A DNA stretch of 64,000 nucleotides. It comes from Hylemonella sp. Its GTDB lineage: Bacteria > Pseudomonadota > Gammaproteobacteria > Burkholderiales > Burkholderiaceae_C. Positions 9,552 to 17,993 of the stretch are shown piece by piece. Position 1 is the first letter of the stretch. The number at the start of each line of letters is the position of its first letter. The stretch spans positions 1-64,000 of the forward strand of contig JAUXVI010000049.1 in assembly GCA_030680575.1 (NCBI GenBank). Reading direction: 5' to 3'. Position numbers and translations under genes: made by a program. Under the pieces are notes generated by a model. The model saw only the letters and a program-made list of their open reading frames with translations, made no database searches and was not told where the DNA came from.

Positions 9552-9573
9552 CGGCCAACCCGAAGGCTGGCCG
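9552..9573 (-). terminator. Rho-independent terminator of the SDR gene
   Basis: On the minus strand a 9-bp stem with one mismatch closes on a TTCG tetraloop and is followed by ATTTCATTT. It sits about 110 bases after the stop of the SDR gene at 9686. The T-tract is interrupted, so termination may be partial. Confidence 0.55.
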
Positions 9574-9685
9574 AAATATTATGGTTAACAATCGAAAAGC
9601 AATTGCTAACAATCACTCACGCGCTAGTATGATCGTTTTTACTTCATATAGTTTACGGGGCGGCCGGCTTGGCGAACGGGACGAA

Positions 9686-10444
9686 TCAGCGCGGGGCCAG
9701 GCGGATGGCGCCGTCCAGGCGGATCACTTCGCCATTGAGCATGTCGTTCTCGAAGATGTGCTTCGCCAGCTTGGCATAGTCGTCGGGCGTGCCCAGGCGG
9801 CTGGGGAAGGGGACGCTGGCGGCCAGCGCGTCTTGCACTTCCTGCGGCATGCCGAACAGCATGGGCGTGCCGAAGATACCGGGGGCAATCGTCATGTTGC
9901 GGATGCCGTTGCGTGCCAGGTCGCGCGCGATCGGCAGCGTCATGCCGACCACACCGCCCTTGGAGGCACTGTAGGCGGCCTGGCCGATCTGGCCGTCGTA
10001 GGCCGCCACCGAGGCGGTGGAGATCATCACGCCGCGCTCGCCGGTGGACTCGGGTTCGTTCTTGCACATGGCGTCGGCGGCCAGGCGGATCATGTTGAAG
10101 CTGCCCACCAGGTTGACGGTGATGGTCTTGCTGAAGGTGGCCAGCGCGTGCGCACCGTTCTTGCCCACGGTCTTCTCAGCCGGCGCGATGCCGGCGCAGT
10201 TGACCAGGCCCATGAGCTTGCCCAGGGAGAGGGCCTTGGCCACCACGGCCTGGCCGTCGGCTTCCTGGCTGACATCGCATTTGACGAAGGCGCCGCCAAT
10301 TTCTTTGGCTACAGCCTCGCCTTTTTCTGCCTGCATGTCGGCAATGACGACCTTGCCGCCATTGGCCGCCAGCATGCGCGCCGTGCCTTCGCCCAGACCC
10401 GAGGCGCCGCCGGTCACGATGAATACTTTGCCTGCAATTTGCAT
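9686..10444 (-). CDS. SDR 3-hydroxyacyl-CoA dehydrogenase-like oxidoreductase
   Basis: A 252-residue classical short-chain dehydrogenase. It has the NAD-binding [10 protein letters not shown] (about 11-20), NCAG (about 87-90), an active-site Ser in ISTAS and the catalytic YSASK. Overall it resembles the type-2 (HSD10-like) 3-hydroxyacyl-CoA dehydrogenases, which oxidise 3-hydroxyacyl-CoA in fatty-acid or branched-chain degradation with NAD. The ATG at 10444 has CTGGAGA six bases upstream. A perfect inverted repeat of the LiuR/fatty-acid-regulator type lies at 10474-10495, just upstream, which supports a role in acyl-CoA catabolism. It stands alone as a gene. Substrate assignment is by family resemblance. 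Confidence 0.8.
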   Translation of the reverse strand: MQIAGKVFIVTGGASGLGEGTARMLAANGGKVVIADMQAEKGEAVAKEIGGAFVKCDVSQEADGQAVVAKALSLGKLMGLVNCAGIAPAEKTVGKNGAHALATFSKTITVNLVGSFNMIRLAADAMCKNEPESTGERGVMISTASVAAYDGQIGQAAYSASKGGVVGMTLPIARDLARNGIRNMTIAPGIFGTPMLFGMPQEVQDALAASVPFPSRLGTPDDYAKLAKHIFENDMLNGEVIRLDGAIRLAPR

Positions 10445-10473
10445 GTCGATCTCCAGAGGTAAAAGTGGGGTGT

Positions 10474-10495
10474 TTGACGTTTACGTTAACGTCAA
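10474..10495 (-). promoter_or_regulatory. LiuR-like operator upstream of the SDR gene
   Basis: TTGACGTT-TACGTT-AACGTCAA has perfect 8-bp arms around a 6-base centre and ends 29 bases before the SDR start codon. The core TTTACGTTAACGTCAA is close to the operator type reported for LiuR (MerR family, branched-chain and fatty acid catabolism). The identity of the bound regulator is inference. Confidence 0.6.
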
Positions 10496-10604
10496 TTATG
10501 TCCCACGGAATTACACCTTCGTGACGGCCGCGGCGCGTTTTTTTGTGAGCCCCTCCGATCGGGGCACAGGTTTGCTGCTATACTCTCGCTTCTCGAATAC
10601 TCTT

Positions 10605-10681
10605 AGGCGCGTAGCTCAGCTGGTTAGAGCACCACCTTGACATGGTGGGGGTCGTTGGTTCGAGTCCAATCGCGCCTACCA
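10605..10681 (+). tRNA. tRNA-Val (GAC)
   Basis: The 7-bp acceptor AGGCGCG/CGCGCCT is perfect, followed by discriminator A and an encoded CCA. The anticodon stem CCACC/GGTGG closes the loop TTGACAT, giving anticodon GAC at 10639-10641. The T-arm carries GGTTCGAGTCC. A TATACT hexamer at 10579-10584 is a plausible -10 element; I see no good -35. Confidence 0.96.
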
Positions 10682-10687
10682 AGATGC

Positions 10688-10719
10688 AGCCCCGGTTTCC
10701 CATGAAGCCGGGGCTTTTT
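10688..10719 (+). terminator. Terminator of tRNA-Val
   Basis: AGCCCCGG pairs with CCGGGGCT (10708-10715) around a 12-base loop, followed directly by TTTTT. It lies seven bases after the tRNA 3' end. Confidence 0.85.
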
Positions 10720-10832
10720 CGTTTTACCCTCAGGGTAAACCTTGGGGGCTTTCTGTCACATCTCTTCCTAGAATGTGTTGCGGCGCAATAGGTTGAGTTG
10801 ATCCACAGGATCGAGGAGAGGAGATTCCGGTC

Positions 10833-11366
10833 ATGAAAGAGAAAAAAGAAGATGCCGCTGCAGGCGCTGAGCGGATCATCAAGAAATACCCCAACCGTCG
10901 GCTGTACGACACCAATACCTCGAGCTACATCACGCTGACCGAGATCAAGCAGTTGGTGATGGCCAACGCCCCGTTCGTGGTGCGCGATGCCAAGACCGGC
11001 GAAGACATCACGCGCAGCATCCTGCTGCAGATCATCCTGGAAGAGGAAGCCGGCGGCACGCCGATGTTCAGCGCTTCGGTGCTGGCCAACATCATCCGTT
11101 TCTACGGCAATGCCATGCAGGGTTTCATGGGCGGTTACCTGGAAAAGAACATCCAGACCCTGCAGGACATGCAGAGCAAGCTGGCCGAGCAGTCCAAGGG
11201 CGTGACGCCCGAGATGTGGACCCAGTTCATGGCCATGCAAGCGCCCATGATGCAGGGGCTGGTGAACAACAACCTGGAGCAATCCAAGAACATGTTCGTG
11301 CAGATGCAGGAGCAGATGCAGAAGCAGACCGAGCAGATGCTTGGGGCCTTCGGGCTGAAGCGCTGA
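10833..11366 (+). CDS. phaR: Polyhydroxyalkanoate synthesis repressor PhaR
   Basis: A 177-residue protein. The N-terminal DNA-binding domain starts with [13 protein letters not shown] (about 16-28), the hallmark of PhaR, and continues with SSYITL. The C-terminal third is Met/Gln-rich ([13 protein letters not shown]), typical of the part that touches PHB granules. PhaR represses phasin and PHB genes until polymer or oligomer binds it. ATG at 10833 has GAGGAGAGGAG about 10-18 bases upstream. A short palindrome TTTACCC-TCA-GGGTAAA (10723-10739) lies about 95 bases upstream and could be an operator. It is separated from rimO by 31 bases. Confidence 0.95.
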   Translation: MKEKKEDAAAGAERIIKKYPNRRLYDTNTSSYITLTEIKQLVMANAPFVVRDAKTGEDITRSILLQIILEEEAGGTPMFSASVLANIIRFYGNAMQGFMGGYLEKNIQTLQDMQSKLAEQSKGVTPEMWTQFMAMQAPMMQGLVNNNLEQSKNMFVQMQEQMQKQTEQMLGAFGLKR

Positions 11367-11397
11367 ACGCGCTGCCGAATACTGGGACAATAGCGGG

Positions 11398-12810
11398 ATG
11401 AGCGAAGTCTTGTCCCCCATCTCTCCTGATTCCCCCACCGCCAGCACGCCGAAAATCGGCTTCGTCAGCCTGGGTTGCCCCAAGGCGCTGACCGATTCCG
11501 AACTGATCCTCACCCAGTTGAGCGCCGAGGGCTACCAGACCGCCAAGACCTTCCAGGGCGCGGACCTGGTGATCGTCAACACCTGCGGTTTCATCGACGA
11601 CGCGGTGAAGGAAAGCCTGGACACCATCGGTGAGGCGCTGGCCGAGAACGGCAAGGTCATCGTCACCGGTTGCCTCGGCGCCAAGACGGCCGAGGACGGC
11701 GGCAACCTGATCAAGGAAATCCACCCCCGCGTGCTGGCCGTCACCGGTCCGCACGCCACGCAGGAAGTGATGAACGCGGTGCATGCGCACCTGCCCAAAC
11801 CGCACGACCCCTTCATCGATCTGGTGCCGGGCGCTTTCGGCGAAGCCGGCATCAAGCTGACGCCGCGCCACTACGCCTACCTGAAGATCAGCGAGGGCTG
11901 CAACCACCGCTGCACCTTCTGCATCATCCCTTCGATGCGCGGCGATCTGGTGTCGCGCCCGGTGGGGGACGTGCTGAAAGAGGCCAAGGCCCTGTTCGAA
12001 GGTGGCGTGAAGGAGTTGCTGGTGATCAGCCAGGACACCTCGGCTTACGGCGTGGACGTGAAATACCGCACCGGTTTCTGGGATGGCAAGCCGGTCAAGA
12101 CCCGCCTGTTCGAGCTGGTGCAGGCGCTGGGCGAGCTGGCCGAGGCCCACGGCGCCTGGGTGCGCTTGCATTACGTCTATCCCTACCCCCATGTGGACGA
12201 GATCATCGAATTGATGGCCACCGGCAAGGTGCTGCCTTACCTCGACGTGCCCTTGCAGCACAGCCATCCCGATGTGCTCAAGCGCATGAAGCGCCCGGCC
12301 AGCGGCGAGAAGAATCTGGAGCGCATCCAGCGCTGGCGCGAAATGTGTCCCGAGATCGTGATCCGCAGCACCTTCATCGCCGGTTTCCCCGGCGAGACGG
12401 AAGCCGAGTTCGAGCATCTGCTCGATTTCATGCGCGAGGCGAAGATCGACCGCGCCGGTTGTTTTGCCTACAGCCCGGTCAAGGGGGCAACGGCCAACGA
12501 ACTGCCGGGCATGCTGCCAGAAGAAGTGCGCGAGGACCGACGTGCCCGCTTCATGGCGGTGGCCGAAGAAGTGTCGATTGCCAAGCTGCAGCAGCGTGTG
12601 GGTGCCACCATGCAGGTGCTGGTGGACTCGGCGCCGGCAATGGGGCGCAAGGGTGGTGTGGGCCGCAGTTATGCCGATGCGCCGGAGATCGACGGCGTGG
12701 TCAAGCTGCTGCCGCCGGAAAAGATCAGCAAAACACTCAAGGTCGGTGAGTTCACGCGTGCCCGCATCGTCGGCACGCAGGGCCACGACCTCGTGGCGTT
12801 GCCGATTTGA
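11398..12810 (+). CDS. rimO: Ribosomal protein S12 methylthiotransferase RimO
   Basis: A 470-residue radical-SAM enzyme that adds a methylthio group to the conserved Asp of ribosomal protein S12. The N-terminal UPF0004 domain starts [11 protein letters not shown] with further Cys in NTCGF and TGCLG, which hold the auxiliary cluster. The radical-SAM triad is CNHRCTFC (about 165-172). A C-terminal TRAM region follows. Length is a little above the E. coli protein (441). ATG at 11398 is a weak-SD start but the N-terminal homology begins shortly after it. The S12 target in place of tRNA is inferred from the RimO-type motifs. Confidence 0.95.
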   Translation: MSEVLSPISPDSPTASTPKIGFVSLGCPKALTDSELILTQLSAEGYQTAKTFQGADLVIVNTCGFIDDAVKESLDTIGEALAENGKVIVTGCLGAKTAEDGGNLIKEIHPRVLAVTGPHATQEVMNAVHAHLPKPHDPFIDLVPGAFGEAGIKLTPRHYAYLKISEGCNHRCTFCIIPSMRGDLVSRPVGDVLKEAKALFEGGVKELLVISQDTSAYGVDVKYRTGFWDGKPVKTRLFELVQALGELAEAHGAWVRLHYVYPYPHVDEIIELMATGKVLPYLDVPLQHSHPDVLKRMKRPASGEKNLERIQRWREMCPEIVIRSTFIAGFPGETEAEFEHLLDFMREAKIDRAGCFAYSPVKGATANELPGMLPEEVREDRRARFMAVAEEVSIAKLQQRVGATMQVLVDSAPAMGRKGGVGRSYADAPEIDGVVKLLPPEKISKTLKVGEFTRARIVGTQGHDLVALPI

Positions 12811-12912
12811 TATGGAACACCCCCAGGCTACGCGCACTGCGTGTCGCTCCGCCACCCCCCTTGCAGGGGGCAACGCCAGTGGCCCGGCAAAGCCGGTTCC
12901 ACGGCGTTTCCC
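12811..12912. repeat. Hairpin-rich spacer resembling a dispersed Comamonadaceae repeat
   Basis: The sequence after rimO carries CCCCC-TTGCA-GGGGG, CCGGC-AAA-GCCGG and GCGCACTGCGTG-type inverted repeats in close succession. From memory, near-identical text (CCAGGCT...CGCACTGCGTGTCGCTCCGCC...) recurs between genes in many Comamonadaceae genomes. Only one copy is in this window, so repetition cannot be shown here. Confidence 0.5.
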
Positions 12913-12986
12913 GGGTCGAGGGTTTTGTTCGGCGCAGGTTGTACAACGCGCGGCGGAACTGTTGCGGTGTAGCAGAAGCCGGAAAG

Positions 12987-13018
12987 AAAAAAAGCCGCTG
13001 AAGGATCAGCGGCTTTTT
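12987..13018. terminator. Bidirectional terminator between rimO and tRNA-Leu
   Basis: GCCGCTGA-AGGA-TCAGCGGC is a perfect 8-bp stem flanked by A-rich sequence on the left and TTTTT on the right. It can stop transcripts from both sides: rimO rightwards and tRNA-Leu leftwards. Confidence 0.88.
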
Positions 13019-13050
13019 GTTTGCAAAACCGTCATGGTTTTACTTTATAT

Positions 13051-13135
<85 letters not shown>

Positions 13136-13184
13136 ATTTCAGGAAAGAGAGAAGTATATCAAAAATTTAGAGCGTTCCAGCGGA

Positions 13185-15458
13185 TTGCTGGAAGAAATTG
13201 AAGGAAGTGTTCAAGGTCATCGTGATGGCCATGGTTTCGTGGCGCGTGACGACGGCGAACCGGACATTTATTTGCCACCCAACGAGATGCGCGCCGTGCT
13301 CCACAAGGACCGCGTCAAGGCGCGCATCGTGCGCTCTGATCGCAAGGGTCGCCCTGAAGGGCGCGTGCTGGAGATCATCGAGCGCCCGGCACAACCCATC
13401 ATCGGTCGGCTGCTGCAGGAAAGCGGTGTCTGGCTGGTGGCGCCCGAGGACAAGCGCTATGGTCAGGACATCCTGATCCCCAAGGGCGCGACCGGCCAGG
13501 CCAAACCCGGCCAGGTGGTGGTGGTGGAGCTGGTGGAGCCCCCGGCCCTGTTCGGCCAGCCGGTGGGGCGCGTCAAGGAAGTGCTGGGCGAGGTCGACGA
13601 CCCCGGCATGGAAATCGAGATCGCGGTGCGCAAGTACAGCGTGCCGCACGAATTCACGGAAGCCTGCATTGCCCAGGCCCGTGGCCTGCCCGACAAGGTG
13701 CGACCGCAGGACAAGCGACATCGCGTCGACCTGACCGATGTGCCATTGGTGACCATCGACGGTGAGGATGCGCGCGACTTTGACGACGCTGTCTATTGCG
13801 AGCCGGCAACCCAGGGGCGCGGCAAGAGCGCGGTGCGCGGCTGGCGCCTGCTGGTGGCGATTGCCGATGTCAGCCACTACGTGGAGACCGGCTCGGCGAT
13901 CGATGTCGACGCCTACGAGCGTGCCACCAGCGTCTATTTTCCGCGCCGCGTCATCCCGATGCTGCCGGAAAAGCTGTCCAACGGCCTGTGCTCCCTGAAC
14001 CCCGAGGTCGAACGCCTGTGCATGGTGTGCGACATGTTCATCAGCCACGAGGGCGAGATTACGGCCTACCAGTTCTACCCGGCGGTGATGTGGAGTCATG
14101 CGCGCCTCACCTACACCGAGGTGGCGGCGATCCTGTCCAACACTCACGGTCCGGAGGCGCAGCGGCGCAAGGCGTTGGTGGGTGACCTGCTGAACCTCGA
14201 CGATGTCTATCGCGCTCTGCTGGCGGCGCGTGCCAAGCGCGGTGCGGTGGATTTTGAAACCACCGAGACCCAGATCGTCTGCGACGAGAGCGGCCGCATC
14301 GAGAAGATCGTGCCGCGCGTGCGCAATGAGGCGCACCGCCTGATCGAGGAGGCCATGCTGGCGGCCAACGTCTGCAGCGCCGACTTCATCGGGCAGAGCA
14401 AGCACGCCGGCCTGTTCCGTGTGCATGAGGGGCCGACGCCGGAGAAGAACGAGCTGCTGCGCAACTACCTCAAGGCCACCGGCGTGGGGTTGACCATCAG
14501 CGAGAACCCTTCGCCGGCGGAGTTCCAGGCCATTGCCGTGGCGACCAAGGAGCGTCCGGACGCGCAGCAGATCCACACCATGCTGCTGCGCTCGATGCAG
14601 CAGGCGATCTACACGCCGCACAACAGCGGCCACTTCGGCCTGGCCTTCGAGTCCTACACCCACTTCACCAGCCCGATCCGGCGCTACCCCGATCTGCTGG
14701 TGCACCGCGTGATCAAGGCCATTCTGGGCAAGACGCGTTACCACCTGCCGGCGCTGCCGACGCCGGGCGAGGCGCATGCCAAGCTGTCGCGCCGGATCGA
14801 GAAGAGTGAAGCCGCCAAGATGAAAATCTCGGGCGAGAAGCCGAAGAAGGTCAGCGCCGAACTGATGGCCTGGCAGGCCGCCGGTCTGCACTGCAGCGCC
14901 AACGAGCGCCGTGCCGACGAGGCCAGCCGCGACGTCGAGGCCTGGCTGAAGTGCAAGTACATGCGCGAGCATCTGGGCGAGGAGTTCAGCGGCGTGGTGA
15001 CGGCGGCGACCAGCTTCGGCATTTTTGTCACGCTCGACGCCATGTACGTCGAGGGGCTGGTGCACATCACCGAACTGGGCGGCGAGTACTTCCGCTTTGA
15101 CGAGGCGCGTCAGGAGCTGCGCGGCGAGCGTACTGGCATTCGTTATGCCATCGGCACGCGGGTGCGGGTGCAGGTTAGCCGGGTCGACCTGGACGGCCGA
15201 CGCATCGACTTCCGTCTGGTGCGCGAGGGCGAGGAGTTCATGGCACGCGCCATGAAGGACAAGGGCTTGTCCCACGAGGGCCGCGGTATGGAGGGGGTGA
15301 CTTCCAAGACCTCGGCCAAGCGCGCGGCGAAGAAGGCGTCTGCTGCTCAGTCCCGTGCACTGCCGTCACCGATCCAGGCGCTCAAGGCCTCGGTCAAGGC
15401 GGCCTCGAAAAAGGCTGCCGTCAAGAACAACAAGGGCCGCAACAGCCGGCGCAAATAA
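13185..15458 (+). CDS. rnr: Ribonuclease R
   Basis: A 3'-5' exoribonuclease that degrades structured RNA. From TTG at 13185 it is 757 residues. The N-terminal cold-shock part begins [12 protein letters not shown]. The RNB catalytic centre is [12 protein letters not shown], with the Asp residues that bind Mg. An S1 domain ([15 protein letters not shown]) and a Lys/Ala-rich tail follow, typical of RNase R as against RNase II. The N-terminal helix-turn-helix of E. coli RNase R is missing. The start is uncertain: no in-frame ATG or GTG lies between the tRNA and the conserved region, and TTG 13185 has a poor RBS. A strong AGGAAAGAGAGAAG (13141-13154) leads instead to an ATC at 13158. The longer frame from 13017 is rejected because it reads through tRNA-Leu. 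Confidence 0.92.
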   Translation: MLEEIEGSVQGHRDGHGFVARDDGEPDIYLPPNEMRAVLHKDRVKARIVRSDRKGRPEGRVLEIIERPAQPIIGRLLQESGVWLVAPEDKRYGQDILIPKGATGQAKPGQVVVVELVEPPALFGQPVGRVKEVLGEVDDPGMEIEIAVRKYSVPHEFTEACIAQARGLPDKVRPQDKRHRVDLTDVPLVTIDGEDARDFDDAVYCEPATQGRGKSAVRGWRLLVAIADVSHYVETGSAIDVDAYERATSVYFPRRVIPMLPEKLSNGLCSLNPEVERLCMVCDMFISHEGEITAYQFYPAVMWSHARLTYTEVAAILSNTHGPEAQRRKALVGDLLNLDDVYRALLAARAKRGAVDFETTETQIVCDESGRIEKIVPRVRNEAHRLIEEAMLAANVCSADFIGQSKHAGLFRVHEGPTPEKNELLRNYLKATGVGLTISENPSPAEFQAIAVATKERPDAQQIHTMLLRSMQQAIYTPHNSGHFGLAFESYTHFTSPIRRYPDLLVHRVIKAILGKTRYHLPALPTPGEAHAKLSRRIEKSEAAKMKISGEKPKKVSAELMAWQAAGLHCSANERRADEASRDVEAWLKCKYMREHLGEEFSGVVTAATSFGIFVTLDAMYVEGLVHITELGGEYFRFDEARQELRGERTGIRYAIGTRVRVQVSRVDLDGRRIDFRLVREGEEFMARAMKDKGLSHEGRGMEGVTSKTSAKRAAKKASAAQSRALPSPIQALKASVKAASKKAAVKNNKGRNSRRK

Positions 15459-15481
15459 GCCCAGTTTGGAGACCAAGAAGC

Positions 15482-16237
15482 ATGACGGGTAATCACAAAG
15501 TGGCCATCGTGACCGGCGCCGGCACAGGTATCGGCAAGGCGGCGGCGCTGGCCTTGCTGGCCGACGGCTATCACGTGGCGCTGGCCGGACGCCGGCGCGA
15601 GCCGTTGCAGGCGGTGGCAGACGCTTCGGGTGCCGCGGTACGGGCCCTGGTGCTGCCCACCGATGTGTCGAAGCCGGAGTCGGTGCGCGCCTTGTTCGAT
15701 GCCACGGTGCAGGCCTGGGGCCGGGTCGACGTGCTGTTCAACAATGCCGGCGTCAATGCGCCGGGCATCCCGCTGGAGGACTTGACGGTTGAGCAGTGGA
15801 AGAACGTGGTGGACATCAACCTCACCGGCATGTTCCTATGCGTCCAGCAGGCCTTTCGCGTGATGAAGACGCAGACGCCGCGCGGCGGGCGCATCATCAA
15901 CAACGGTTCCATTTCAGCCCACGCACCGCGGCCGAATTCGATCGCCTACACCGCCACCAAGCACGGCGTCATGGGCCTGACCAAGACCGCCTCCCTTGAC
16001 GGCCGCCAGTACGACATCGCGGTCGGCCAGATCGACATCGGCAACGCGGCCACCGAGATGGCCGAGCGCATGGCCCGGGGGGTGATGCAGGCCAATGGCG
16101 AGGTTGCGGTGGAGCCGCTGATGGACGTCAGCATCGTCGGCCAGTCGGTGCTCTACATGGCGAATCTGCCGCTGCAAGCCAATGTGCTGTTCCACACGGT
16201 GATGGCCACCAAGATGCCGTTCGTCGGTCGCGGCTAG
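15482..16237 (+). CDS. SDR family oxidoreductase
   Basis: A 251-residue classical short-chain dehydrogenase: cofactor loop TGAGTGIG (about 11-18), NNAG (about 87-90), a Ser in NGSIS and the catalytic YTATK. GRRR after the second strand suggests a preference for NADP. No substrate can be named. It begins 24 bases after rnr with GGAGACC upstream and may be cotranscribed with it. Its stop shares the bases CTAG with the converging hydrolase gene. Confidence 0.85.
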   Translation: MTGNHKVAIVTGAGTGIGKAAALALLADGYHVALAGRRREPLQAVADASGAAVRALVLPTDVSKPESVRALFDATVQAWGRVDVLFNNAGVNAPGIPLEDLTVEQWKNVVDINLTGMFLCVQQAFRVMKTQTPRGGRIINNGSISAHAPRPNSIAYTATKHGVMGLTKTASLDGRQYDIAVGQIDIGNAATEMAERMARGVMQANGEVAVEPLMDVSIVGQSVLYMANLPLQANVLFHTVMATKMPFVGRG

Positions 16238-17169
16238 CGCGGCGCCTGGGCCTGCAGAAACGTGGCATAGCGCCGGGCGGTCTCGACGGGCGCCTCCATC
16301 ATGGGCAGGTGCCCGAGTCCGGGCAGTTGCTCCACCCGGGCCGGTGGCAGCAGCCCACGCAGGGTGCCGGCTGCGCTGACGTCGAACACGCGGTCCCGTT
16401 CTCCCCACAGCACCAGCAGCGGCACCTGCAGTGCGCTGATACGTTCGTGCAGCAGGTGGCGGTCGCGCAACTGTTCGTTCCACAGGCGCCCGTTGGACGG
16501 TGCGCGCTCTATGGCCTGTGCCTGCGCGTGCTGCAGGATGGGGTAGGGCAGGAGGGGCGGGCGCTCGAAGAGCAGGGCCATCATGCGTTCGAATGCCGGC
16601 GTGTCGTGTGCCACCAGCGGGGCACGGCCGGCGTCGATCTCCCGGTCCATGGTGCTGGGCTGGGGCGAGCGGATACCGTGCGGCGCGCCGATGAAGGCCA
16701 CGCTGTCCACGCGCTGCGGCTGCTGCAGAGCCAGCAGGGCGGCCAGCGTGCCGCCCATGGAACTGCCGGCCAGATGGGCGCGCTCGATGCCCAGCGCGTC
16801 GAGCAGTGCAGCCAGGCGACGGGTCTGCGCGGCGTAGTCGTAGGGCTCGTCCTCAATGCGGGTGCTGCCGCCATAACCTGGCAGGTCGGGCACGATGATC
16901 CGATAGTGCCCGCCGAGCGCGCGCGCGAAGTCCACCCAGTGGTCCTTCTCGGCAAAGATGCCGTGCAGCAGCACCACGGTCTGGCCCCGGCCGCCTTCCA
17001 AGTAGCGGATGTGGTGCTTGCCGACCTGGATGCTGCGCTCTTGCAGCCCAGCGCTCTTGCGGTGCAGATCGACCAAGGTGGGCCGGACCGCTTCCGGCAG
17101 GCCGTACCAGACGGCGGACACGATGCAGGCCGAGATAGCCATGATCAGGGCCAGGCGTTTCAGTTTCAA
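16234..17169 (-). CDS. Alpha/beta-fold hydrolase, membrane-anchored or exported
   Basis: A 311-residue hydrolase. An N-terminal hydrophobic stretch ([16 protein letters not shown], about residues 5-20) is a signal peptide or anchor. The fold shows [10 protein letters not shown] (oxyanion loop), the nucleophile elbow GSSMGG, a late Asp in [10 protein letters not shown] and a catalytic His in GLGHLP. This is a complete Ser-Asp-His triad of the lipase/esterase type. I chose TTG at 17169 because GAGGAG lies six bases upstream and the anchor then starts at once; ATG codons further up would place that RBS inside the gene. It is divergent from the AraC regulator, which may control it. Confidence 0.82.
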   Translation of the reverse strand: MKLKRLALIMAISACIVSAVWYGLPEAVRPTLVDLHRKSAGLQERSIQVGKHHIRYLEGGRGQTVVLLHGIFAEKDHWVDFARALGGHYRIIVPDLPGYGGSTRIEDEPYDYAAQTRRLAALLDALGIERAHLAGSSMGGTLAALLALQQPQRVDSVAFIGAPHGIRSPQPSTMDREIDAGRAPLVAHDTPAFERMMALLFERPPLLPYPILQHAQAQAIERAPSNGRLWNEQLRDRHLLHERISALQVPLLVLWGERDRVFDVSAAGTLRGLLPPARVEQLPGLGHLPMMEAPVETARRYATFLQAQAPR

Positions 17170-17258
17170 TGCAGTCTCCTCTTGCATGCCGCCGGCCAGT
17201 CCGGCGGCTGCGTGCAAGACTAGGTCGCGGCGCCCGAAAAGACTTGTACGATTGGGCT

Positions 17259-17993
17259 ATGCCTGCGCAGAACAGCCTGATGCTTGGCGCCGACCGGGCG
17301 CTGTACCTCGGTGAATTGCCGGCCACCGGCTGGCACCGGCATGCCTCGCCGGTTTTCCTACAGGGCCTGTCGGGTCGTTTTGCGCTGCACCTGCCCGCAG
17401 GCCGCGTCGAGACCTGCCACAGCGCGCTGGTCGACACGGGCGTCGAGCATGTCTTCGATCCCCACGGCGAGGCGGTGGCCTTGGTCTACCTGGAGCCCGA
17501 TGCCGTGGAGGCAGGGGCACTGCGCGCACTGTTTCGGCAGCGCGGCGGCGTCATCCTCGATCCGGCCCGGCCGGTGCAGGCGCGCAGCGCCAGCCAGACG
17601 CGGCTGCAGTCCTTCGACCTGCCGGCGCTGCTGACGCTGGACCTGCCCGAAGTGGCGCCGCTGGACGCGCGCGTGCAACGCAGCCTGCGCCTGATGCGTC
17701 AGGGGGGTGAGCAGCCCTGGGGGCGCGAGGCGGTGGCCGCGGCGGTGCACCTGTCGCCGTCACGTTTCAACCACCTCTTCAGCGCCGAGGTCGGCGTGAG
17801 CTTTCGTGACTACCGCATCTGGTCCCAGGTGCGTTCGGCCATGTCCGCGATGGCGCAGGGGCCACGCCTCACGGATGCGGCCCTCAGCGGCGCCTTCGTC
17901 GACTCTTCGCACTTCAGCCGCATGTTCCGCCGGACCTTCGGCATGACACCGTCCAGCGTGCTCAAGCCGCTGCGCGAGGTGAGGCGGGTCTAG
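17259..17993 (+). CDS. AraC-family transcriptional regulator
   Basis: A 244-residue regulator. The first 130 residues look like a small cupin-type sensor (HRHASPVFLQGLSG). The C-terminal AraC double helix-turn-helix holds AAAVHLSPSRFNHLFSAEVG and FVDSSHFSRMFRRTFGMTP, which are textbook. It is divergent from the alpha/beta hydrolase with about 90 bases between starts, so it may regulate that gene. The ligand is unknown. Its stop shares CTAG with the converging nnr gene. Confidence 0.88.
   Translation: MPAQNSLMLGADRALYLGELPATGWHRHASPVFLQGLSGRFALHLPAGRVETCHSALVDTGVEHVFDPHGEAVALVYLEPDAVEAGALRALFRQRGGVILDPARPVQARSASQTRLQSFDLPALLTLDLPEVAPLDARVQRSLRLMRQGGEQPWGREAVAAAVHLSPSRFNHLFSAEVGVSFRDYRIWSQVRSAMSAMAQGPRLTDAALSGAFVDSSHFSRMFRRTFGMTPSSVLKPLREVRRV

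Larger units (their letters stand above)
9307..9685. other. Non-coding right flank of the defence island
   Basis: These 379 bases lie between the converging NACHT and SDR genes. No gene is supported. The right half is AT-richer and holds two consecutive hairpins (9528-9546 and 9552-9573), followed by near-repeats of TAACAATC at about 9586-9613. This is the probable island-core junction. Confidence 0.55.

Noticed and set aside
9458-10462. 334-codon plus-strand frame opposite the SDR gene
   Set aside because: It is a shadow; the SDR on the minus strand carries every family motif.
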